NCBI RefSeq assembly: GCF_014652615.1
Contig: NZ_BMZD01000008.1
Span: 1 to 64,000, forward strand
Length of the DNA stretch: 64,000 nucleotides
Direction of reading: 5' to 3'
Origin: Novosphingobium arvoryzae
Lineage (GTDB): Bacteria > Pseudomonadota > Alphaproteobacteria > Sphingomonadales > Sphingomonadaceae
Both the position numbers and the translations under genes were made by a program. Positions 17,067-25,057 of the stretch are shown here, piece by piece. Within the stretch, counting starts at the first letter, position 1. The number at the start of each line of letters is the position of its first letter. The notes beneath the pieces were generated by a model. It worked only from the letters and a program-made list of their open reading frames with translations. It searched no databases and was not told the origin of the DNA.

Positions 17067-18056
17067 ATGAAAGCGATGGTGCTCGATCAATTCGGCGGGC
17101 CAGAGGTCCTCCACATGGCGGAGATCGAGCGGCCCGAGGCAACGCCCGGCCAGGTCGTGGTGCAGGTTGCCTATGCCAGCGTCAATCCGGCTGACTGGAA
17201 GGCGCGCGAAGGCTGGCTGGCGCAGTATTTCCAGTATCAGTTCCCGTTCGTGGTCGGCTTCGACGCTGCCGGCGTGGTGGCCGCGGTGGGCGAAGGCGTG
17301 ACCGGGCTGGCCGTGGGCGACCGGGTGGTGACGCCGGGCAACCAGGGCCTGGGTGAGCGCGGCTCCTATGCCGAATACGTGCGCAGCGCGGCCGAGCGGG
17401 TGATCCCGCTGCCCGCCAATGTCAGCTTTGCCCAGGCCGCCACGCTGCCGACGGCCGGGATGACCGCGTGGAAGGCCGTGTTCGACAATGGCCGCGCCGG
17501 TCCGGGGCAGAAGGTCGTGGTCAATGGCGGGGCGGGCGGCACCGGCAGCTTCGCGATCCAGCTGGCGCGGATGGCCGGGGCGGAAGTGGCGGCCACCTGC
17601 TCGGCGGGCAATTTCGACTATGTCCGCAGCCTTGGGGCCAGCCACGCCATCGATTACCGCGCGGGCAGTGTGGCGGACGCGATCCGCGTCTGGGCGCCGC
17701 AGGGCGTGGACCTGATCGTCGACACGGTCGGGCAGGGCACCTTCGTCGACACCATCGAAACCGTCCGGCGCGGGGGCGTGATCTGCCCGATCGGCACGCT
17801 GATCGCCGATGAGGCACCTTATGATCCGGCCCGCCTGACCGCCGCCGGGGTCAGCGTGATCCCGACCATTTCCGATTTCGACAGCCAGCCCCGCCAGCTC
17901 GCCGGACTGGTCGAGGCGCTGTCTGCCGGGCGCATCCGCGTGCCGGACCACGTGATCATGCCGCTGGCCGAAGCGGGCCGCGCCCAAGCGCTGGTCCAGG
18001 CCGGCCACGTGCGCGGCAAGATCCTGCTTGAAGTCAATCCTGCTCTGGAGAACTGA
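17067..18056 (+). CDS. MDR-family NADP-dependent oxidoreductase (quinone reductase-like)
   Basis: 329 residues starting MKAMVLDQFGGPEVL. The ATG at 17067 follows GGGGAGAGAAG; longer in-frame starts reach into the divergent promoter. N-terminal GroES-like fold, then a Rossmann fold with NGGAGGTGS as the NADP-binding motif. The structural zinc cysteines of alcohol dehydrogenases are absent, as in quinone reductase and enone reductase members. It could reduce a conjugated double bond of an enone intermediate. It is followed after 3 bases by the gene at 18060 and shares its promoter region with the SDR/esterase operon. Confidence 0.92.
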   Translation: MKAMVLDQFGGPEVLHMAEIERPEATPGQVVVQVAYASVNPADWKAREGWLAQYFQYQFPFVVGFDAAGVVAAVGEGVTGLAVGDRVVTPGNQGLGERGSYAEYVRSAAERVIPLPANVSFAQAATLPTAGMTAWKAVFDNGRAGPGQKVVVNGGAGGTGSFAIQLARMAGAEVAATCSAGNFDYVRSLGASHAIDYRAGSVADAIRVWAPQGVDLIVDTVGQGTFVDTIETVRRGGVICPIGTLIADEAPYDPARLTAAGVSVIPTISDFDSQPRQLAGLVEALSAGRIRVPDHVIMPLAEAGRAQALVQAGHVRGKILLEVNPALEN

Positions 18057-18059
18057 ACC

Positions 18060-19118
18060 ATGAATCCCGAAATCATCGCCAAGTTCCGCCCGGTCGCGCC
18101 GCCCCGGATCATCGAGGACGCCTATACCGCCGATCAGTTCGAGCGGCTGGTCGGCGTCGTGACCGAGAACGGCCCGTGGAGCCTGATCCTGGCCCAGCAT
18201 TTCAAGACGCCCGAAGAAGTGATCGCCACGACCACCGGCTCCGTCCCTGAAGGGTTCCAGCCGACCTGGGACATGTTCCTCTCCCCGGTGTTCCGTGGCT
18301 ACCTCGCCAAGGGTTCGACCAGCCTCTACCCGGAAATCGAGGACTGCTTCCTCAACATCAAGTTCCTGGACCTGGCGCGCGAATACTGGGGGGCGAAGTA
18401 TGCCCAGCCGGAATCGATGCTGTTCAACATCCAGGGCCCCTGCCCGATGGGCGGGATGCCGCACATCGACGGCACCCGCTTTCGCGGCATCGACATGGAC
18501 AACACACCGCCCTGGCTGATGAACACGATGTGCAAATCGACCCTGTTCCAGCGCTGGCAGGCCAAGAAGGCGCAGGTCATTGCCTGGTATTACAAGGGCA
18601 GCGTGGGCGGCGGGTTCCACTATTGGCCCGATGGCCCCGCCAACCCGTTCAAGACCGTGCCCGCCCCGATGTGGGGCCGCGCCGTGGTGGTCGAGAACGA
18701 GATGATGTACCACACCGCCGAAGCCAACGGTCCTGAAGACATGCGCCGTCCGGCCGGGCTGGACATCACCTCGCTGATCGAACCTGACCGGGCGCATCCC
18801 GGCGGCTGGCAGATCACCACCGATGGCCAGGTGATCCAGCAGATCCCGGTGGAGGAAATGCGCTATCTGTTCCACTGGAACGCGCAGATCTTCATGGACC
18901 TCGACGAGCTCAAGCTGACGCTGGACCACAAGGACGACCTGACCCACGATCAGGTGTTCGACACGTTCATTGCCGACTTGCGCCAGCGCGGCCACACGTT
19001 CGAAGTGCCGAGCGACCCGATGTACGATCCCGCCTTCATCGGCCTGCTGACGCGGGTCTATGACCACGGTTATCCGACGCACATGCCGACCGAGCCGCTT
19101 TCGCCGCTGGCGGCCTGA
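18060..19118 (+). CDS. Unassigned 352-residue protein, possible Fe(II)/2-oxoglutarate-type oxygenase
   Basis: I do not recognise a named family. Visible features: GGMPHIDGTRFRG places an H-x-D pair at His135/Asp137, and VVVENEMMYHTAEANGPEDM has a second histidine (His218) about 80 residues later, followed by arginines at 229-230. H-x-D...H plus a downstream R is the iron- and oxoglutarate-binding pattern of double-stranded beta-helix oxygenases. GGGFHYWPDGP lies between. No signal peptide or membrane segment. It is translationally close to the MDR gene (3-base gap) and ends before a hairpin at 19127-19155. A hydroxylation or desaturation role in the same pathway is possible; the family call is tentative. 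Confidence 0.55.
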   Translation: MNPEIIAKFRPVAPPRIIEDAYTADQFERLVGVVTENGPWSLILAQHFKTPEEVIATTTGSVPEGFQPTWDMFLSPVFRGYLAKGSTSLYPEIEDCFLNIKFLDLAREYWGAKYAQPESMLFNIQGPCPMGGMPHIDGTRFRGIDMDNTPPWLMNTMCKSTLFQRWQAKKAQVIAWYYKGSVGGGFHYWPDGPANPFKTVPAPMWGRAVVVENEMMYHTAEANGPEDMRRPAGLDITSLIEPDRAHPGGWQITTDGQVIQQIPVEEMRYLFHWNAQIFMDLDELKLTLDHKDDLTHDQVFDTFIADLRQRGHTFEVPSDPMYDPAFIGLLTRVYDHGYPTHMPTEPLSPLAA

Positions 19119-19126
19119 TGCCCTTG

Positions 19127-19155
19127 CGGGGCGCGCGCGGTAAGCGGGCGCCCCG
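19127..19155 (+). terminator. Hairpin terminator
   Basis: Stem CGGGGCGC/GCGCCCCG with a 13-base loop, 8 bases past the stop at 19118. No clear T run follows, so it may be only partly efficient. Confidence 0.55.
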
Positions 19156-19158
19156 ACA

Positions 19159-19240
19159 GGTAAGTGAGCGCGACCACCGGAAGGCCGGATTTTTCAGCCT
19201 TCGACGGTTGACGTAAGCCGCAATCGGGGTAAGTGAGCGC
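19159..19240. promoter_or_regulatory. Repeated GGTAAGTGAGCGC sites in front of TetR gene
   Basis: The 13-mer GGTAAGTGAGCGC occurs exactly at 19159-19171 and again at 19228-19240. The second copy runs into a TGAGCGCTCA palindrome (19234-19243) ending 2 bases before the ATG. The GTAAGT half-site matches the arm of the 16-bp operators of the module, so autoregulation by the TetR protein is likely, though the spacing differs from the other sites. Confidence 0.6.
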
Positions 19241-19245
19241 TCATC

Positions 19246-19899
19246 ATGGCTGGCAAACGCATCCCCGGTACCGAGCGCCGCGACCTGATCCTGGCCGCCG
19301 CGCGCCGCGTGTTTTCCCGCAGCGGCTTTCATGGCGCCAAGACCCTGCAAATCGCGCGCGAGGCGGGCGTGTCGGAAGCGCTGGTCTATCGGCACTTCCC
19401 GTCCAAGCTGTCGCTCTACCGCGCCGTGCTGCGCCAGATCTTTCGCGAGCAGGACGAGAACTATGCCGAAGTCGGCGTGGTCGAACCCAGCACGGCCGGG
19501 CTGATCAGCTCGCTGGACCGCTATTTCCGCAGCATCATCATGGACCCGCACGGGCCGGGGCGCGAAGGCTATCGGCTGACGCTGGCCAGCCTGTCTGGCG
19601 ACGGCTATTTCGCCAGCCTGATCTATCGCCGTGCGCAGCGCCGCTCGCTGGGTGCGATCCGCGCCGCGCACGATGCCGCCCGCGCGGCCGGGGACGTGAC
19701 AGGCGAACCGCTGACCATCGCCAACACCAACATGTTCATCGAACACATCGGCACCATGATCAACGCGATCGCGGTGCTCGACCCGGCCTCGCGCCCCTAT
19801 GCCAACGATGGCGAGGCGCTGGTGCGCGAAGCGCTGTGGTTCTGCTGCCGGGGGCTGGGCCTGACCGACGAGGCGATCAGGCGGCACCTGGGTAGCTGA
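19246..19899 (+). CDS. TetR-family transcriptional regulator
   Basis: 217 residues. The N-terminal helix-turn-helix (about 8-55) includes TLQIAREAGVSEALVYRHFP, the TetR recognition-helix region. A helical ligand-binding and dimer domain follows. TetR proteins usually repress until a pathway compound binds. It is the only regulator gene inside the 8.5-24.7 kb module. The GTAAGT/GTGAGT half-sites in front of it recur as 16-bp palindromes at 11158, 11278, 16999 and 21841, so it probably controls the TonB receptor, the monooxygenase, the esterase operon and the P450/GMC genes. That link is inferred from motif sharing. Confidence 0.92.
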   Translation: MAGKRIPGTERRDLILAAARRVFSRSGFHGAKTLQIAREAGVSEALVYRHFPSKLSLYRAVLRQIFREQDENYAEVGVVEPSTAGLISSLDRYFRSIIMDPHGPGREGYRLTLASLSGDGYFASLIYRRAQRRSLGAIRAAHDAARAAGDVTGEPLTIANTNMFIEHIGTMINAIAVLDPASRPYANDGEALVREALWFCCRGLGLTDEAIRRHLGS

Positions 19900-19906
19900 A
19901 CCAGGG

Positions 19907-20329
19907 TTACTGGCCGATCATTTCGATCACTTCGATGACATGCCCTTCGGGGTCGAGGATGAAGGCGACCTTGATCCCGTATTCCGGCACCTCGCGGATC
20001 GGCTGGGGCACCGTGCCGCCATGCGCTATGGCCCGCTCGCACGTGGCGGCAAGGTCCGTGGCGACGAAGCCCTGCACCGCCTCGCCGGGCGGCGGCGGGT
20101 TGCCATCGGTATAGCTGATCATGGTGAAGGCCGGGCCGCCGGGATAGCTGGCCTGGTACATGATTTCCGAAATCGGGCGGCCCAGCATCGTGTCCTGGTG
20201 GCGGGCAAAGGGGATCAGGCCCAGCACCGCTTCATAGAACCGGGCCATCGCTTCCAGATCGGCGACGAACGTCTTGGCGAACATGTAGGTCATGCCAAAG
20301 TTGGAGCCAGCGGGGCGGGGATCGGTCAT
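19907..20329 (-). CDS. VOC-family (glyoxalase/dioxygenase fold) protein
   Basis: 140 residues when started at MTDPRPAGSN (ATG at 20329). One vicinal-oxygen-chelate unit pair is seen, with FAKTFVADLEAMARFYEAVL at the front and YGIKVAFILDPEGHVIEVIE at the end, the latter holding the usual metal-ligand glutamate region. Such proteins act as isomerases, lyases, dioxygenases or resistance proteins. It lies 26 bases after the P450 gene on the same strand, the third gene of a ferredoxin, P450, VOC operon, and is convergent with the TetR gene. The reaction is unknown. Confidence 0.85.
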   Translation of the reverse strand: MTDPRPAGSNFGMTYMFAKTFVADLEAMARFYEAVLGLIPFARHQDTMLGRPISEIMYQASYPGGPAFTMISYTDGNPPPPGEAVQGFVATDLAATCERAIAHGGTVPQPIREVPEYGIKVAFILDPEGHVIEVIEMIGQ

Positions 20330-20355
20330 TGCAGGTTCCTTGTCAGGGTGGGAAG

Positions 20356-21582
20356 TCAACGGGGCGGCCAGCGCAGCCACAGGCTGTCAAAGCCCATGAC
20401 CGAGCCGCCAAACGCGGCGCCCGGCGGCTGGGCCGGGTCAAGTTCGAAGTCCGGGATGCGCCGCAGCCATTCCTGCATCGAAACCATCACTTCGCGCTTG
20501 GCGAGGTGGGAGCCGATGCAGCGATGCGGGCCGACCCCGAACGTGACATGGACGTTGACCGCGCGGTCAAGGTCGATCGCCTGCGGGTTCTCGAACACGC
20601 GCTGATCGCGGTTGGCGATGGTGTTGGGCAACACGACGCGGTCGTTGCGGCGCAGCTGCACGCCGCGAAACTCGCAGTCGTGAGTCACCCGCCGGAACAG
20701 GCTGGACACTGCGTTGATCCGCATCAGTTCCTCGATCCCGCGCAGGAAGGCATCGGGATCGTCCAGCCGGTCGCGGAAATAGCGCCGCGCATCGGGCGTG
20801 GTCGCCAGATAGCGCCAGATATAGGCCAGCGTGTTCGTGACCGTATCCAGTCCGGCAACGAACAGCAGGAACCCGCAGTTGAGGATATCGGTCCAGTCGT
20901 GCGGCTGGCCGTTGGCGTCGCGCGCCAGCACGATGGTGCTGGCAATGTCGGTGCCGGGGCTGGCCTGCTTTTCGCGGAACAGCGCGTCCAGCACGGCATA
21001 GATTTGGGTGATGTTGTCCGCCCGCTCGGCCGGGGCGGTCGAGCGGAAGAACGTGCTGGCCAGCGCCAGGAATTCGTCCAGCCGCTCTTCCGGCAGCCCG
21101 AACAGGTGGAGGAACGTGCCGGTGGGATAGCGCGCCGCGAAATCGGCAATGAAATCGCATTGCCCGCGCGCCGCAAACCGGTCGATCAGGCCGGCGGCGC
21201 GGCGCTGCAATTCGTCCACCATCCCGCGCACCGCGATTGGCGTGAACAGCGGGGCCAGCAGCCGCCGGAAGACATTGTGCTCGGGCGGATCGACGCCTTG
21301 CGGCTGGACCACCGGGAACGGTTCGATCGGCGGAACCGGGGTCTGGTAGGTCGAAAAGACGGTGTGGTCGCGATAGGCCTCGACGATGTCGGCATAGTCC
21401 ATCAGCACCCAGTGCCCGCCATTGCGCGGGGTGTAGAAGATGCTGGGCACGCCCTGCCGGACCAGATCGTGCCAGATCTCCGTCGGGTCGGCCATGCCGG
21501 GAGGCACCGCGAAGAAATCGAAATCGACCATCCGCTCTGGCGGCACATGGTCCGGGGCGGGTGGCTGGAAGTGCAGGGTCAT
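20356..21582 (-). CDS. Cytochrome P450
   Basis: 408 residues starting MTLHFQPPAPDHV. The ATG at 21582 overlaps the ferredoxin stop (ATGA), which decides the start; the open frame upstream is an unrelated extension. The haem-binding loop FGVGPHRCIGSHLA holds the thiolate cysteine. The K-helix ExxR is in IEELMRIN and the I-helix oxygen motif in VAGLDTVTN. It is a soluble bacterial class I P450 that hydroxylates an unactivated carbon with electrons from the adjacent ferredoxin. No ferredoxin reductase gene is present in the window. It probably starts or continues functionalisation of the pathway substrate. Confidence 0.95.
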   Translation of the reverse strand: MTLHFQPPAPDHVPPERMVDFDFFAVPPGMADPTEIWHDLVRQGVPSIFYTPRNGGHWVLMDYADIVEAYRDHTVFSTYQTPVPPIEPFPVVQPQGVDPPEHNVFRRLLAPLFTPIAVRGMVDELQRRAAGLIDRFAARGQCDFIADFAARYPTGTFLHLFGLPEERLDEFLALASTFFRSTAPAERADNITQIYAVLDALFREKQASPGTDIASTIVLARDANGQPHDWTDILNCGFLLFVAGLDTVTNTLAYIWRYLATTPDARRYFRDRLDDPDAFLRGIEELMRINAVSSLFRRVTHDCEFRGVQLRRNDRVVLPNTIANRDQRVFENPQAIDLDRAVNVHVTFGVGPHRCIGSHLAKREVMVSMQEWLRRIPDFELDPAQPPGAAFGGSVMGFDSLWLRWPPR

Positions 21583-21791
21583 GCCGCGCCCGTGGCGCTC
21601 TTGGCGATGCGCAGGGCGCCTTCCGGGCAATTGCGCACGGCCAGCCGCACGCGCGCTTCCAGTTCGGGCGGGAATTCCGGCTGGGCAATCACGCACTTGC
21701 CCTCGACCGCATCGGTAGCGAACACTTCCGGACACAAGTCCTCGCACCGCGCATGGCCCTGGCATCGGGCCAGATCGACCACCACCTTCAT
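21579..21791 (-). CDS. P450-associated [3Fe-4S]/[4Fe-4S] ferredoxin
   Basis: 70 residues. Cluster ligands: Cys10, Cys16, Cys20 in CQGHARCEDLCPEVF, and Cys55 in NCPEGAL. The second position of the usual C-x2-C-x2-C is a histidine-containing spacer (C-x5-C), which is the pattern of [3Fe-4S] ferredoxins that feed bacterial P450s. It is acidic overall, as expected for such an electron carrier. It is translationally coupled to the P450 gene and reads from the divergent promoter with the operator at 21841-21856. Confidence 0.92.
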   Translation of the reverse strand: MKVVVDLARCQGHARCEDLCPEVFATDAVEGKCVIAQPEFPPELEARVRLAVRNCPEGALRIAKSATGAA

Positions 21792-21840
21792 GCTCGCACC
21801 CTCTCGGTTCCCGGCCGATGCGAGAGCGCCCGGCCATGTT

Positions 21841-21856
21841 GTAAGTTGACACTCAC
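21841..21856. promoter_or_regulatory. Operator GTAAGT-TGAC-ACTCAC (TetR-type module site)
   Basis: Fourth copy of the 16-bp palindrome, between the divergent ferredoxin/P450 and GMC genes. An extra ACTCAC half-site follows at 21870-21875. Confidence 0.7.
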
Positions 21857-21945
21857 ATATCGGACGTCCACTCACAAGCAGGAATCGCCAGCATCGTAAC
21901 GGCACGGCCTGCACGGTGAAAAATGGCACAAACGGAGGGGTTTCG

Positions 21946-23577
21946 ATGTCTGGGCTGGACTTCGATTTTGTCATCGTCGGCGGCGGCGTGGCGGGCTGCG
22001 TGCTGGCCAACCGGCTCAGCGAGGACCCGGCCAACCGGGTGCTGCTGCTGGAAGCGGGCGGGACGGATTCCAGCCCGCTGATCGCGGCGCCGGGCGGATT
22101 GCTGCCGATCATGATGTCGGGCCGGTTCGCCTGGCCCTATGTTTCCGCCCCGCAGGCGCATCTGGATGGGCGCGTGCTCTATGTCCCGCGCGGCAAGGTG
22201 CTGGGCGGCGGGTCGTCGATCAATGGCATGGTCTATGACCGGGGCTTTCACAGCGATTACGACCGCTGGGTGGCAGAAGGAAACCCCGGCTGGTCGTTTG
22301 CCGATGTGCTGCCCTATTTCCGCAAGCTGGAAAGCTATGCCCCCAGCCGCGACGACTGGCATGGCGCGGATGGCCCGATCGCGGTGACGCGCGCGGGACA
22401 GGACCACCCCTTTGCTCAGGCGTTCATCGCTGCCGGGCAGCAGGCGGGCTATCCTTTTTGCGCGGACTTCAACGGCGCGCGTCGCGACGGATTCGGACCG
22501 GTCGACCTGACCGTGGGCCGGGGCCGCCGGTCCAGCGCGGCCAGTGCCTACTTGCGCCCGGTGCGCCGCCGCGCGAACCTGACCGTGCTGACCGGCGCGC
22601 ACACCCGGAAGCTGTGTTTCGCTGGGCAGCGCGCGAGCGGGGTGGAGTTCCGCCACGGCGGGGAAACGCGCTTCGCCACCGCGCGGCGCGAGGTGATCCT
22701 TTCAGCCGGGGCGATCAACACGCCGCAGTTGCTGATGCTGTCCGGCCTGGGACCCGCCGCGCATCTGGCCGGGCACGGCATAGCCGTACGCGCCGATCTG
22801 CCGGGCGTGGGGCAGAACCTGCAGGACCATCTGGCCGCCCATGTCCGCTACCGCTCGACCAAGCCGTGGTCGATGCTGCGCTATCTCAATCCCCTGCGCG
22901 GGGCCGTGGCGATGGGCCAGTACCTGCTTACCCGCAGCGGCCCGCTGGCCGATCCGGGGATGTCGGCGGCGTGCTTCGTCCGCTCCGATCCGGCGCTGGC
23001 GGAACCGGACCTCAAGATGCTGCTGGTCTCGGCGCTGTTCAGCCACAACGGCAGCCGGCTGGTGCCGATGCACGGGTTCTATGCCCATATCAACGTCGCC
23101 CGCCCGCAGGCGCGCGGTGCGGTGACGCTGGCGGGGCCGGACCCGGATCAACCGCCAGTGATCGACCAGAACTACAACGGCACGGACGCAGACCGGATCG
23201 CCTTGCGCGAAGGGGTGCGGATTGCGCGGCGGATTTTCGCGCAGGCGGCCTTTGACGAGATGCGCGGCGAGGAGCTGGGGCCGGGCAGCGCCGTGCAGGA
23301 CGATGCCGCGATCGACGCCTATATCCGCGCGAGCGCAGAGGCGGACTATCACTCGGTTGGCACCGCGCGCATGGGCGGTGACCCGCTGGCCGTGGTCGAT
23401 CCGGAACTGCGCGTGCGCGGCGTCGCGGGGCTGCGGGTGGTCGATGCCTCGGTCATGCCACACCTGCCCGGCGGCAACACGGCGATTCCGGTGGCGATGA
23501 TCGCCGAGAAGGCGGCGGACCTGATCCTGGGCCGCGCACCACCGCCACCCGCGCTGCTGCCGCAGGTGCAGCCATGA
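21946..23577 (+). CDS. GMC-family FAD oxidoreductase (choline dehydrogenase-like)
   Basis: 543 residues starting MSGLDFDFVIVGGG; the ATG at 21946 follows GGAGGGG. FAD-binding GGGVAG at 12-17 with the LLLEAGG strand, first GMC signature GKVLGGGSSINGMVYDRG, second signature GAINTPQLLMLSG. The C-terminal catalytic region has YHSVGTARMG and GGNTAIP with the active-site His and Asn. These enzymes oxidise primary or secondary alcohols. It is joined to the zinc alcohol dehydrogenase by an ATGA overlap, so the pair probably handles an alcohol made by the P450 encoded on the opposite strand. Confidence 0.95.
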   Translation: MSGLDFDFVIVGGGVAGCVLANRLSEDPANRVLLLEAGGTDSSPLIAAPGGLLPIMMSGRFAWPYVSAPQAHLDGRVLYVPRGKVLGGGSSINGMVYDRGFHSDYDRWVAEGNPGWSFADVLPYFRKLESYAPSRDDWHGADGPIAVTRAGQDHPFAQAFIAAGQQAGYPFCADFNGARRDGFGPVDLTVGRGRRSSAASAYLRPVRRRANLTVLTGAHTRKLCFAGQRASGVEFRHGGETRFATARREVILSAGAINTPQLLMLSGLGPAAHLAGHGIAVRADLPGVGQNLQDHLAAHVRYRSTKPWSMLRYLNPLRGAVAMGQYLLTRSGPLADPGMSAACFVRSDPALAEPDLKMLLVSALFSHNGSRLVPMHGFYAHINVARPQARGAVTLAGPDPDQPPVIDQNYNGTDADRIALREGVRIARRIFAQAAFDEMRGEELGPGSAVQDDAAIDAYIRASAEADYHSVGTARMGGDPLAVVDPELRVRGVAGLRVVDASVMPHLPGGNTAIPVAMIAEKAADLILGRAPPPPALLPQVQP

Positions 23578-24668
23578 AAGTGCGGGCAATGGTCTGCCAC
23601 GCCCCCGGCGCGCCCTTGGTGCTGGAGGAGCTGGACCTCGATCCACCTGCCGCCGGCGAAGTGCTGATCGAGATCATGGCCAGCGGGCTGTGCCACAGCG
23701 ATCTTGGCCAGATCGAGGGCACCGCCGCGCCGTTTCCGTTCCCGGTGGTGGTCGGCCACGAAGGCGCTGGCATTGTCCGCGCCACGGGGCCGGGAGTGAC
23801 CGGGCTGGCGGTGGGCGATCACGTGGTCCCGCTGTCGCTGGCGGAATGCGGCGAATGCACCGCATGCCAATCCGGGTGCACCAACCTGTGTGACCGGTTC
23901 ATGGCCGAACTTGGCACGCAGACCCCGCGCTTTCGCCTGGGCGGGCGGCCCGTGGCGACATATGCCGGGGTCGGCTCGCTGGCGCAGTTCATCGTCATGC
24001 CAGAGCGCAACGTCGCCCGGATTCGCGCCGACGTTCAGTTCCATCTGGCCTGTACGGTCGGCTGCGCGGTCGCCACCGGGGTCGGGGCGGTGCGGAACAC
24101 GGCGCGGGTCACGCCGGGCACCAGCGTGGCGGTGTTCGGGCTGGGCGGGATCGGCCTGAACGTTGTTCAGGGCGCCCGCCTCGCCGGGGCGTCGGTGATC
24201 ATCGGCGTCGATCGCAACCCGGCGCGCGAGGCCAGCGCCGCCGCATTCGGCCTGACCCACTTCATCCCCGCCGATGGGCCAGACCCGGTTGCCGCGATCC
24301 GCACGCTGACGGCGGGCGGGGCCGACTACAGCTTCGAATGCGTCGGCAGCACGCGGACCATGCAGCAGGCGCTGTCCGCCACGCGTCCCGGCTGGGGCTG
24401 CTGCACCGTGCTGGGCGTTCCACCCGATGGCGAGGCGCTGGCCATCATCCCGTTCGAGCTGCAACTGGGGCGCACTTTGCTTGGCTCGTTCATGGGCAAC
24501 ATCAAGGGCCGCAGCGAGTTGCCCGCCCTGCTTGACCTGTTCGCATCGGGCCAGCTCAACCTGGCCGATCTCGTCACCCATCGCCTGCCGATGGCAGAGG
24601 TCAACGCCGGGTTCATGCTGATGAAAAGCGGCGCCGCGCTGCGCGTGGTGGTCAGTTTTCAGGAATGA
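23574..24668 (+). CDS. Zinc-dependent alcohol dehydrogenase (class III-like, MDR)
   Basis: 364 residues. Catalytic zinc ligands lie in SGLCHSDLGQ and GHEGAG. Structural zinc cysteines are in CGECTACQSGCTNLC (C-x2-C-x2-C-x7-C). The Rossmann motif GLGGIGL is followed by VDRN, which suits NAD. It resembles class III/formaldehyde-type and NDMA-dependent alcohol dehydrogenases. Start overlap with the GMC stop (ATGA) indicates coupled translation. It probably converts an alcohol to the aldehyde or ketone, in parallel with or after the GMC enzyme. Confidence 0.93.
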   Translation: MKVRAMVCHAPGAPLVLEELDLDPPAAGEVLIEIMASGLCHSDLGQIEGTAAPFPFPVVVGHEGAGIVRATGPGVTGLAVGDHVVPLSLAECGECTACQSGCTNLCDRFMAELGTQTPRFRLGGRPVATYAGVGSLAQFIVMPERNVARIRADVQFHLACTVGCAVATGVGAVRNTARVTPGTSVAVFGLGGIGLNVVQGARLAGASVIIGVDRNPAREASAAAFGLTHFIPADGPDPVAAIRTLTAGGADYSFECVGSTRTMQQALSATRPGWGCCTVLGVPPDGEALAIIPFELQLGRTLLGSFMGNIKGRSELPALLDLFASGQLNLADLVTHRLPMAEVNAGFMLMKSGAALRVVVSFQE

Positions 24669-25057
24669 ACGCTCACCGGTTGGCGCGCCAGGCTTGGCCT
24701 CTGGGCGACAGATGCGGCGCAGGCACATGCTGGAAATTCGCGCCGCCCCAATGGAACGCCACGCGGTTGCCTGATGCGGACTCTTGAGGCGCAGGCCGCG
24801 GGCACATGGTGGCGGTGGTGACAGTCTGATGCGAAACGTTCTCTGCCGGTCAAGTGTTTCCTTGCCCTCAGCATCTCCTAGGCGGCGTGGCGGAATGGCG
24901 GAGTGGTCTGCTCACGTTTACCGGGCGGTTTGGTCATGCCGCCGGACCGCCCGTGCTGTTCGATACCAATCGTCGTCACCACCTATGCGTGGTTGGTAAT
25001 CTTTCTGGACAAAAGTGCTTTCGTCGAAAGCTGTTGCGGTTCCAGGGTGAACGCCCC
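24669..25057. other. Intergenic region between the two modules
   Basis: 389 bases, no supported gene; converging transcripts end here from both sides. Base composition is less GC-rich after about 24960. A hairpin is at 24922-24953, and a loose inverted repeat (ATACCAAT at 24963-24970, TTGGTAAT at 24993-25000) follows. It separates the TetR-type and GntR-type regulons, so it may be an old fusion point. Confidence 0.5.
24922..24953. terminator. Hairpin in the module boundary
   Basis: Perfect 8-bp stem CGGGCGGT/ACCGCCCG, 16-base loop. Position between convergent genes suits a terminator, but there is no T tract. Confidence 0.35.

Noticed and set aside
17040..19082. A 680-residue minus-strand open frame across two plus-strand genes
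   Set aside because: It spans two genes with clear motifs and starts and is a high-GC third-position artefact.
24884..24953. A GGCGGAATGGCGGAGTGGTC stretch resembling the start of a tRNA-Leu/Ser
   Set aside because: No anticodon stem, T-arm or CCA end follows; instead there is a simple GC-rich hairpin.
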